A stretch of DNA of 64,000 nucleotides, taken from the NCBI GenBank assembly GCA_009746045.1, contig RPFO01000380.1, positions 587,388 to 651,387 of the forward strand, in the 5' to 3' direction. Source of the stretch: Mesostigma viride. Lineage: Eukaryota > Streptophyta > Mesostigmatophyceae > Mesostigmatales > Mesostigmataceae. The notes under the pieces are model-generated. The model saw nothing but the letters and a program-made list of their open reading frames with translations, ran no database searches and was not told the origin of the DNA. Made by a program: the position numbers and the translations under genes. Positions 1-12,000 of this stretch are shown here, piece after piece; positions within the stretch are counted from its first letter, which is position 1; each line of letters begins with the position of its first letter.

Positions 1-3000
1 CCATCACCCCCTCCGCCTTCTCCTCCTCCACCTTCTCCACCACCACCATCACCACCGCCACCATCACCACCGCCACCCCCGTCTCCGCCGCCTCCCCGGC
101 CACCACCACCATCACCTCCACCCCCGCGTCCACCCCCCCACCCTCCCCACCACCACCGTCACCACCACCGCCACCCTCTGTCATTGAGCTGGTTCAGCTA
201 GTAGTCAAGTGCGATTCTTCCGATTGTTCCACCACCTCTTGTGCGGCGGCGGCGGAGCAGGTCCAGGTCACCGTGGGCAACATCATCAAGTTTTGCTACG
301 AGATCGTCAACAATGGTGGCAGCCCGGCGTATGATATCGTGCTGTCCAACGACAAAGGTGGAGTTGGGTTCCCATTTGGAATCAGTCTCACCAGTGTTCT
401 GCCATGGACTGCTGATGGTGGTTACCGCCTGGATGATGGCTTGGTCGTCACCACATCTTCGGGGCCATTTGTGATAGTGAATGATGTGGCGGGTTTAGGC
501 ACTGGTCAGATTGACATTGACACCCTGCCGTTCATCAACACAGCGACCGTGACTGGTCGTGACATGTTTGGCAACGCCTTGTCTGACAGCGACCCTGCTC
601 TGGTGCTGCCGTTTGAGCCGGCACCGCAAGTGGTGACCACGGTGATGTTGGCTGGTGGCATCTGCGGTGTGAATGATACGGACAGCCTGGTTGTGCCACC
701 TGGCACTGAGGTCCAGTACTGCTACCGTGTGATCAACAACGGAACGGGTGTGCTGACGGTGACGTCGTTCACTTCTGACAGTGGCACGGTCAGCAACCGC
801 TCGGATGACACCAATCTGATCGGCAACCTTCCCCCAAGCAGCAACGGCACGGCGCGCATTCCACCGGGCGGATCGATTCTTTTCCCCAGCGATCCGGTCA
901 TCATCGGCACTAACGTCACCAACACCGGCACATTAACAGGCAGGGGCCCCCCGGACCAGTTTGGCTCCTCCACCCCATACACGGCCTCAGATCCAGCCAC
1001 CGTCACGGTGTTGCTGGAGCCTGCTCCAGCGGTGCGCAAATCGGCGATGCAGGCTGGAGGGGGATGTGGCACTAATGATGCGCCAGACCTGGTGGTCAGG
1101 ACGGGCACGTTGGTCAGGTTCTGCTACAGCGTCAGCAACCCGGGTGGCCCCATCTACAATGTGGTCATCAAGGACGACAATGGCACCCCGGGCATAACAT
1201 CTGACGACACGAATCTGACGCCGTTGTTTGTCGCTGGTCTTGTGGATGCGGACAATGATGGTGCTCGGGATGACTTAGCGGCCGGTGCCTCCGTGATAGT
1301 TTCATCTGGCACAACAGCCGCCACTGCCAGCCTGACAAACACCCTGACGCTGACAGGCACTGGGCCACAGTACTCGGTTGGCACTCCAACTGTCTACAAT
1401 GTCACCAGCACTGCAACAATTACCTTATCCATTGAGCCACCGCCACCATCCCCCCCACCGCCATCGCCCCCCCCCCCACCGCCTCTTATCGAGCTGGTCC
1501 AAAAGGTAGTCAAGTGCGATGCTGCCGATTGTTCCACCACCTCTTGTGCGGATGCGGTGGAGCAGGTCCAGGTCACCGTGGGCAACATCGTCAAGTTCTG
1601 CTACGAGCTTGTCAACAATGGTGGCAGCCCGGTGTATGGTGTGGTACTGTCCAACGACAACGGTGGAGTTTGGCTGCCGTTTGACATCAGTCTAACCAGT
1701 GTCCTGCCCTGGAGCTCTGATGGTGGCTACCGCCTGAATCCCGGGTTGGTGGTCACCACTTCTTCGGGGCCATTTGTGATAGTAAATGACCTGTCAGGGT
1801 CTGGCGCGGGTCAGATTGACATAGATGGTCTGCCGTACGTGAACTTGGCGACCGTGACTGGGGTCGACATGTTTGGCAACGCCTTGTCTGACAGCGACCC
1901 TGCTCTGGTGCTGCCGTTTGAGCCGGCACCGCAAGTGGTGACCACGGTGATGTTGGCTGGTGGCATCTGCGGTGTGAATGATACGGACAGCCTGGTTGTG
2001 CCACCTGGCACTGAGGTCCAGTACTGCTACCGTGTGATCAACAACGGAACGGGTGTGCTGACGGTGACGTCGTTCTCTTCTGACAGTGGCACGGTCAGCA
2101 ACCGCTCGGATGACGCCAATCTGATTGGCAACCTTCCCCCAAGCAGCAACGGCACGGCGCGCATTCCACCGGGCGGATCGATCCTTTTCCCCAGCAATCC
2201 GGTCATCATCGGCACAAACGTCACCAACACCGGCACATTAACAGGCAGGGGCCCCCCGGACCAGTTTGGCTCCTCCACCCCATACACGGCCTCAGATCCA
2301 GCCACCGTCACGGTGTTGCTGGAGCCTGCTCCAGTGGTGCGCAAATCGGCGATGCAGGCTGGAGGGGAATGTGGCACTGATGATGCGCCAGACCTGGTGG
2401 TCAGGACGGGCACGTTGGTCAGGTTCTGCTACAGCGTCAGCAACCCGGGTGGCCCCATCTACAATGTGGTCATCAAGGACGACAATGGCACCCCGGGCAT
2501 AACATCTGACGACACGAATCTGACGCCGTTGTTTGTCGCTGGTCTTGTGGATGCGGACAATGATGGTGCTAGAGACGACATTGCAGCAGGGGCAATATTG
2601 CAGGTGACATCGGCTGCCGCTGCTGTGACTGCCAGCCTGACAAACACCCTGACGCTAACAGGCACTGGGCCACAGTACTCGGTTGGCACTCCGATTGTCT
2701 ACAATGTCACTAGCACTGCAACAGTCACTGTATCCATTGAGCCACCGCCACCATCTCCTCCCCCACCTTCTCCTCCCCCACCTTCTCCTCCCCCACCTTC
2801 CCCTCCCCCACCGTCGCCACCGCCACCACCACCACCACCGCCGCCGCCACCACCACCACCACCGCCGCCACCTCCCTCACCACCTCCTCCACCCCCACCT
2901 TCACCACCACCACCGTCACCACCGCCCCCATCACCTCCTCCGCCATCGCCACCTCCACCATCGCCTTCCCCCCCTCCCCCTTCCCCTCCTCCACCATCGC

Positions 3001-6000
3001 CACCACCACCATCACCACCACCTCCACCACCACAGATCAATCTGGTGGTGAAGGTGGTCGTGTGCAGCACTCCATCTTGCTCAATCACGTCTTGCAATGG
3101 CGCCGCTGATCTGGTCCAGGCGACAGTGGGCGATGTTGTCAAGTTCTGCTATGAGCTTGTCAACAATGGTGGCAGCCCGGTGTATGATGCGGTGCTGTCC
3201 AACGACAATGGTGGACTTGGGCTCTTTTTTAATATAAGTTTGACCAGTGTGTTGCCGTGGACTGCTGAAGGCGGCTACCGCCTGGATCCTGGCTTGGTCG
3301 TCACCACTTCGTCAGGCCCATTTGTCATAGTGAACGACGTGACAGGGTCAGGCGCGGGTCAGATTGACGTCGACACCCTGCCTTACATCAACACAGGGAC
3401 AGTGACTGGGCGTGACATGTTTGGTAACGCCTTGTCTGATAAGGATGATGCTGGAGTCATTCCGTTCGAACCTGGACCTCAAGTTGTGACCACCGTCATG
3501 CTGGCCGGTGGCATATGTGGTGTGGATGACCGTGAAACGCTGGTTGTGCCACCTGGCACGTCTGTGCAGTACTGCTACCGGGTGATCAACAATGGAGATG
3601 GTGTGCTGACGGTAACATCGTTCTTGTCTGACAACGGCACACCCAGCAACCCCCCGGATGACGTTAGCTTCCTCGGCAGCTTCCCTCCAGGAGACAACGG
3701 CACGGGCCGCATGGCCCCCGATGGCACACTGCGTTTCAGCGGTGGGCCGGTCATTGTGACGTCGGACATGGTCAACATCGGCACGCTTACTGGCAGGGGC
3801 CCAGAGGACCAGTCTGGGGCCACACGCACCTACACTGCTTCGGATGGAGCCAACGTGGTAGTTGTGCAGGAGCCTTCGCCCGTGACCTCTAAGACAGTCA
3901 TGCAGGCTGGTGGGGCGTGCGGAACAGATGATGTGCGTTCGCTGGTCACTGCGGGTGCACCAGTGCAGTTCTGCTACAGCATCAGCAACCCAGGGGGTGC
4001 CCTCTTCAACGTGGCGATCCGGGATGACAGCGGCACGCCTGGTATTCTTGCGGACGACGTAGACTTGACGCCTCTCTTCTCATCGGTACTTGTTGATGCG
4101 GACAATGATGGGCTCAGGGACGACTTCCCAGCTGGCCAAACGTTGCAGGTCACCTCGGCTCAAGTGCCCGTCACCAGCAGCTTCATCAACACGCTGCGGG
4201 TTACCGGTGAGGGCCCGCTGTATACCTTTGGCACCCCCGTGGTCTATAACGTGACCAGCAGCGCCACCGTCATCGTACCTCCCTCTCCACCACCACCCTC
4301 GCCTCCCCCGCCATCCCCTCCACCTCCACCCCCTCCTTCCCCCCCCCCTCCTTCCCCGCCTCCTCCCTCACCGCCCCACCTTCCCCGCAACCGCCCCACC
4401 ATCCCCACCTCCCCATCCCCACCACCCCTCCTTCACCCCTCCACCTTCCCCTCCCCCACCATCACCCCCTCCACCATCTCCACCCCCGTCGCCACCACCG
4501 CCGTCTCCTCCGCCACCACCGTCGCCACCTCCCCCATCGCCACCACCGCCGTCCCCGCCACCACCTCCGCCCCTTCACCCCCCCGCCATCGCCTCTGGCA
4601 CCATCGCCACCACCACCGTCCCTCCACCACCATCGCCACCTCCCCCATCGCCACCACCGCCGTCCCCGCCACCACCTCCGCCCCCTTCACCCCCCCGCCA
4701 TCGCCTCTGGCACCATCGCCACCACCACCGTCCCCTCCACCACCATCGCCACCTCCACCGTCACCTCCACCGCCGTCCCCTCCACCACCTCCGCCCCCGT
4801 CACCCCTCCCCCTTCCCCACCCCCCCATCACCTCCTCCGCCATCCCCGCCACCCCCGTCACCACCGCCACCATCGCCACCACCTCCACCACCACAGATCA
4901 ATCTGGTGGTGAAGGTGGTCGTGTGCAGCACTCCATCTTGCTCAATCACGTCTTGCAATGGCGCCGCTGATCTGGTCCAGGCGACAGTGGGCGATGTTGT
5001 CAAGTTCTGCTACGAGCTTGTCAACAATGGTGGCAGCCCGGTGTATGATGCGGTGCTGTCCAACGACAATGGTGGACTTGGGCTCTTTTTTAATATAAGT
5101 TTGACCAGTGTGTTGCCGTGGACTGCTGAAGGCGGCTACCGCCTGGATCCTGGCTTGGTCGTCACCACTTCGTCAGGCCCATTTGTCATAGTGAACGACG
5201 TGACGGGGTCAGGCGCGGGTCAGATTGACGTCGACACCCTGCCTTACATCAACACAGCGACAGTGACTGGGCGCGACATGTTTGGCAGTGCCTTGTCTGA
5301 TAACGATGATGCCGGAGTCATTCCGTTCGAACCTGGACCTCAAGTTGTGACCACCGTCATGCTGGCCGGTGGCATATGTGGTGTGGATGACCGTGAAACG
5401 CTGGTTGTGCCACCTGGCACGTCTGTGCAGTACTGCTACCGGGTGATCAACAATGGAGATGGTGTGCTGACGGTAACATCGTTCTTGTCTGACAACGGCA
5501 CACCCAGCAACCCCCCGGATGACGTTAGCTTCCTCGGCAGCTTCCCTCCAGGAGACAACGGCACGGGCCGCATGGCCCCCGATGGCACACTGCGTTTCAG
5601 CGGTGGGCCGGTCATTGTGACGTCGGACATGGTCAACATCGGCACGCTTACTGGCAGGGGCCCAGAGGACCAGTCTGGGGCCACACGCACCTACACTGCT
5701 TCGGACGGAGCCAACGTGATAGTTGTGCAGGAGCCTTCGCCCGTGACCTCTAAGACAGTCATGCAGGCTGGTGGGGCGTGCGGAACAGATGATGTTCGTT
5801 CGCTGGTCACTGCGGGTGCACCAGTGCAGTTCTGCTACAGCATCAGCAACCCAGGGGGTGCCCTCCTCAACGTGGCGATCCGGGATGACAGCGGCACGCC
5901 TGGTATTCTTGCGGACGACGTAGACTTGACGCCTCTCTTCACATCGGTACTTATTGATGCGGACAATGATGGGCTCAGGGACGACTTCCCAGCTGGCCAA

Positions 6001-9000
6001 ACGTTGCAGGTCACCTCGGCTCAAGTGCCCGTCACCAGCAGCTTCATCAACACGCTGCGGGTTACCGGTGAGGGCCCGCTGTATACCTTTGGCACCCCTG
6101 TGGTCTATAACGTGACCAGCAGCGCCACCGTCATCGTACCTCCCTCTCCACCACCACCCTCGCCTCCCCCGCCATCCCCTCCACCTCCACCCCCTCCTTC
6201 CCCCCCCCCTCCTTCCCCGCCTCCTCCCTCACCGCCCCCACCTTCCCCGCAACCGCCCCCACCATCCCCACCTCCCCCATCCCCACCACCCCCTCCTTCA
6301 CCCCCTCCACCTTCCCCTCCCCCACCATCACCCCCTCCACCATCTCCACCCCCCTCGCCACCACCGCCATCTCCTCCGCCACCACCGTCGCCACCTCCCC
6401 CATCGCCACCACCGCCAGGCCCTCCTCCGCCGTCCCCCCCCCCCGGTGGCCCCCCCCCTTGCGACGAGACGGTGTCGGAGCCAGGCTACACAGGCGCCTT
6501 CCGCTCGTACGGCTTCAACAAGACCAACTGGCTGCAGCCGTTTACCTTCCCCAAGTTTGACGACAGCCTGGGCACGCTAACGCGCGCGCAGCTGCGCGTG
6601 ATCGGCTCCATGATGGGCACCACCAGCATTGAGAATCGCGAGTCCAACCCGGAAACCTTCTCCATGGTGCTGCGCGCCAACCTGACCGTAGCCTCAGATG
6701 TCATCGCTTTTTCCATGAGCCTCACGCCGCAGAAGGCGCTGGAGTTGTCAGTCGATCGGTCGGACGGCATTCTGGATTTTGCGGGACCCTCGGGCGGTTC
6801 CGTCGCGGGAAATGCATCCGAGATCCGGAACTACACCATCCTGCTGGGCGACCCGCGGCTGGACGCATTCCGCGGCAGCGGCGACTTTGTCTTCCAGGTG
6901 AGCGCGACGGGGCAGTCCTTCGTCGAGGGCGGGGGCAACGTGATCGCTGCGTTCACTACTCACGCCCGCCTCGAGGCGCGGCTGGAGTATGAGTACTTTG
7001 TAAGCGGGTGTGTGCCCGTGCGGCCACCTGGAAGCGACGGCGTCGACTGCACCGTCCCGCCGACCGCGCTCGCCCACCCGACCATCTTCATGGCGGCGGG
7101 CAGCCCCGGCTTCCCCGTGAGTGCCACGCAGCACGTGATGGACGGCGTGTTCACCCGCAGCATCTCCCTCCTCAATAGCCGGCTGCCGGGGACACCTGGC
7201 AGCTTTGGGGTGCGATTTGGAGACCAGGTGTTTGCGCTGGGCGGCGCGCCCTACGCCCCGGCCACCCAGCCAGCCGCCAGCCTCGAGCTTGTGGTCCGCA
7301 CGGCCGACGCCTTCCTGGACCGGCGCCTGGTGTCGCTGCACTATGTGGTCCGCGACGCGGCCGGCCGCCCGCAGGTGCGCCTCGAGGGGCTCACGGTGCG
7401 CATGGTGCTGACCAACCAGGTGACGGGCGCCACCCAGGCGAGCGACTGCACGCCGCTGCCCAACGCGGCCACGGGCGTGGGCGTGTGCCAGCAGAGCGTG
7501 CAGAATGCGGCGTGGTTCCGCGAGGCGGCCGACACGCCCGTGATGGTCACCGTGACGGCGGCGTACGCAGGTGCGGCGGCGGCGGCGGCATCTGCCACGG
7601 TGACGCTGCGCCGTGTGGTGACCTACCCCACGCTGGCCTCCGAGGGTATCGTACTGACGCTGCCGCAGAGCGCCCACTACGAGGGCGACCTCATCTCGGT
7701 GGAGGTGCGGGGCGTCTCGCGCGAGCGCGCTGTGTTTGCGTGGGGCGTCATCGTCAACTACGACACGAGCGTGCTGCAATACGTGCGCGCCGTCCACAGC
7801 GGCCTGTTTGTGCAGCCGGTCGTCTCGCAGCCGGGGCCGGGAGTGGTCGGCGCCAACACGGTCGGCGCCGTCTCAGGCGAGGGCTACACTGGCGACCGCA
7901 TCAGCCTGGTCACACTCGTCTTCCGTGTGGTGGCCGGCACAGGCGCCGGCAGCAAGGATGGCGTGATCACCGGCACGCTGCAGGGATTTGTCGACTTCTT
8001 CACCAAGGTGTATGCGGCCGATGTGCCCGCGACCGTGTTTGACGCGCGTGGCGGCGCGCAGGCGTCCGCGTGGGTGGAGGTTCGCGTGAGTGCGCCCGTA
8101 GGGCTGTACGCGGTGGCTGACAACGCGGAGCTGTTCAACACGGCCAAGCTGGACGGGTCACCCGTCTCCACGCGCCTCTCCCTCTTCCAGGTCATGAGCA
8201 ACTCGCCCGACGAGCTCGTGCCCGCCGCGCAGCGCGAGTGCTCCGTCCCCTCAGGCTACGCTGACGTGGGAGCGCTGGCCCCGGCCTGCGACGCCTTCAC
8301 CCTCACGGCGACGCACGCGCGAGGGGCGGCGCGCGTGGCCGCCTCGCTGGGCGTGCGCGGGTCAGGCCGGGCTCCCGCCACCCTGCCCCTGCGCGTGTGG
8401 TTCCCGGTCGATGGTCAAGTGGTTGCCGACGACGCCACGCTTAACTCGATCCGCGGCCTGCTCTCCGCGGACAGTTGCGTGCGGCCCATGTACCAGTCCA
8501 CGCGGGTTCGGCTACTGGCCACCTGGGGGGGCGACGGCCTGACCCTGCGTGCGGGCGTGGACGTGACCTCCCTCGTGACTTTTGCGGTATCAGACGAGGC
8601 CATCCTGAAGATGGTGCAGCCAGACAAGGTGCGGGGGCTGGAGGAAGGCACGGCAAGCGTGAGCGTGCCGGCGTGGCCCGAAGCGCAGCCGCTGCAACTG
8701 GAGGTGTCCCCACTGGAGGTGGGCGTGGACCGCATGGACCTGGTGGCCGCGAGCGGGGCTGAGTGGCGGCCGCTAGCAGGCAACCCGGCGAGCGACGCGG
8801 TGGCCCTGCTGGCGCCGCAAGCCCGGCTGCAGCAGCAGCTCACGTTCGAGGGCGCCGCTGCGTACATCGTCGGGTATGCCACGTTGGCGGATGGCAGCAC
8901 ACAGGAGGTGCTGGGCGACGACGGGCTGGTCATCGAGCCAATTGCTGGCTTGCCGCCCGTGCTGGGCCTGCGCTTTGTGGTGCCCTTCGGATCGGCCTTG

Positions 9001-12000
9001 AGCTGCCTTGCGTTCCGCGGGCGCTGGATGTCTTGCTCCGGCGAGGCGGTGATCATAGGCGAGGGCGTGCTGTCCATTAATGTGTCCATGCCGGTCAACA
9101 TCACGGTGACATCTGGCGCGGGCACCATCACCCGCACGGGCGACCCCGCACAGTTCCCGCCGGCCTCCGTGCCCACGAGCACACCCCTGGCAGTCGTGGT
9201 GGGCTACGCGGACGGCACGACGCGGGACCTGTCCAACGACACCCGTGTCGTGTACAGTGTGGACGTGCCATTTGCCACCGTCGTCCGCGCCGAGAACGGG
9301 TCGGTCTACGTGGTGGCCACCGACGGCAGCAGCGGCTGGGGCGTGGCCACCGTCACGGTGACCATCCCGAGCCTCAGCGCCAACGTGAGCGGTACCATAT
9401 CGGTGGCGCTGGTCGGGCTGCAGCAACTGCAACTGCTGGCATACCCCCTGCCGGCCTACCCAGGCATGGCGCCCACGACCACGCTGCGCCAGGTGCTCTC
9501 CTGTACGGGCATCTTTCAGCGCGCGACCCCGCAGGTGACTGCCATTCTCACCGACGGCAGCTCCCTTGTCGTCACCTCCTTGTCCACACTGAGCAGCGGC
9601 AGCCCCGGCGTGGTCGCCTTGCAGGGTGGCGTGCTGGTCCCGATGTCTCCCGGCACGTCGGCACTCGTGGCCCGCTTCAACGGCGCGAGCTCGGCGCCGC
9701 TGCTGGTGAGCGTCACACTGTCACCCGCCAACGCGTCGTCCGTGTCCATCACGACGGCGTTTGCGCAGGGCACGTTCAAGGGTGTGCTGGGAAGCACACG
9801 AGCGCTGGACGCTTCAGTCATCTTTGATGACGGCACGCGCTACCCGAGCGTGCGCGCCGTGGGCTACGTGCCCGTCGCCTCGCTGCTCTCGTTTGCCTCG
9901 TCGGACACCGCCCGCGCCAGCGTCAACGCGACGGGTGTGGCCATGCTGCTGCGCAACCACGCGCCGCTCACGCGCGTGCGGCTCTCCGCGTCAACCCGCT
10001 GCGACAACCCGGCCACGTCATTCGTGGATGTGGTGCCCAACCTGGACCCCGCGCTGGGCGACGTGGACCTTGGCAGCCGCTTTGGCTTCATGTACGAGCA
10101 GCTGCGCGTGGGGCAGGAGGTGGTCGTGGATGTCCGCGTCAACGCGGCCACCGCGGCGTTGCTCAGCTTCCAGGTCACGCTGTTCCTTGACCCGGCGTCG
10201 CTGGCCGCCGTCTCGTGCGCGCAGGGTACAGACTGGGAGGGCCACTTTGAGTGCACAGTGAACAACCCGGTCAACGAGGTCCTCTTCCTGGGTGCCAACA
10301 GCGGCGGCGTCAAGCGAGGTGCCGAGATGACCGTCGGCAGCGTGCGGCTGCGCGCACTCGCGCCAGGTGTCATCCCCCTAACAGGCGCGATCGAGGTCAT
10401 GATCCGCGCCGATGACGTCGACCCAGTGCCCGTGTCCGTGTTTGCGGGCGCCGGCTCCCTCGTGGTCTCGGCCGCGCCCACGCTCTCGCGGCGCCGCGAC
10501 CTGCTGGCAGCCGACACGCAGGACGACGGCCCGACGCTGCCTGACCTGTCCGGCCACCCGACCGTGCCGTCCTCTGCCGCGCTGGACACTCACCTGGGTC
10601 GCCTCCACCAGATGCGGCGGCGGGCAGCCGAGCTGCCGCGCGCGCCGCAAGGGTGCACGGCGTTTGGCGACACCAACGGCGACGGGCTCGCCAACGCGGC
10701 CGATGTTCTGCAGGCACAGCTTTTCCTGCCCGGGACGGTGTCCGTGTCCGGGTGCCAGCTGGCGATGATGAACCCGACCAAGACGGGTGAGCGCGTCACG
10801 CCGGCCGACATTACCTATTTGTCGCGGTTTGCGGCACGCAAGTACCGCTGGCTGGTTGACGTCGCCGTGGAGCTTCCCACGTTTGCGCCGGACGGCAACC
10901 CGGTTCTGTCGGTCGCCGCGCTGCTGGTCGACACGTACAGCAAGCCAGTGTCATCGCAGCAGACGCGCGTGCGCTTCGAGATGGATGCGGTGCGCAACGC
11001 GCGTATGGCGATTGAGCAGGGCGAGCCGCTGGCCCTGGACGGCAGTGCGGGGATGGTCGTGCAGGCGGTGAGCACGCCCGGGGGCCACTTCCAGTTTGTA
11101 GCGTCGGCGCCGCCCGGCGGGTTTGTCGAGGAGACAGTGCGCCTGGGCATGATCATTGAGACGTTTGACCAGCTGGGGGTGGGCCCCAGGGACGGCAAGT
11201 TAGTGTTCCAGGGATCGGCCATCCCACCGTTCAACGTCACGCCCGGCGGGTTCATCCCACTGTTGGAGTTCAACATCGGCTTGCAGCCGTCACCATCGCC
11301 ACCACCACCACCCTCGCCACCACCACCACCACCACCCTCGCCACCACCACCACCACCACCCTCGCCACCACCCTCACCACCACCTCCACCACCACCCTCG
11401 CCGCCACCGCCGTCACCGCCCCCTCTGTCCCCCGAGGCCCCCCCGCCCCCTGTCCCCTTGGCCTGCCCGCTGGAGGACGTGGTGACCGAGTCCTCCTTCT
11501 CCCTCGGCGGCTTTGAGTGGGACAAGAGCATCTCGCTGGCGCGGTTCAACCCCGCGCTGGGGTCCCTGGAGCGCGTGGTGGTGACGTTCATCGCCTCCAT
11601 GCAGGCGGAGGCCCTGTACGAGAACATGGGCGCGTCGCCCGCGTCCACCGTCGTCACCTTCTCTGTGCCCGTGGCCGCCTCACTGCCCGGCCTGCCCAGC
11701 GTACAGCTCTCGGTGACCCCTTACCGCCACTACGAGGACAGCATGCAGCGCTACGACGGCCGCGTGGACTTCCAGGGTCTCTCAGGCAACCGTGTCACCA
11801 GCGTGGACACGCGCTCCGCCACAGACGAGGTCACCGACTCGCCCTCGCTCGCATACTTCACGGGGACGGGCTTTGTGCCGGTGGCCGTGCGCGCGCAGGA
11901 TAACAGCTCGGTCACCGGGAACGTGGTCAGCGAGGTGGAGACGTCCGTCAAAGTCGTGCTGCGCGTCAAGTATGTCTACCAGCCGCCCCCAGAGGCGTGC

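Noticed and set aside
506-2689. Minus-strand ORFs opposite the matrix gene (for example 722-1108 and 2027-2413)
   Set aside because: They repeat with the coding modules and are antisense shadows of the plus-strand gene.
7020-10460. Firm TMEM132 family assignment for the middle of the matrix protein
   Set aside because: The cohesin-plus-Ig layout is suggestive, but no diagnostic motif could be verified by eye.
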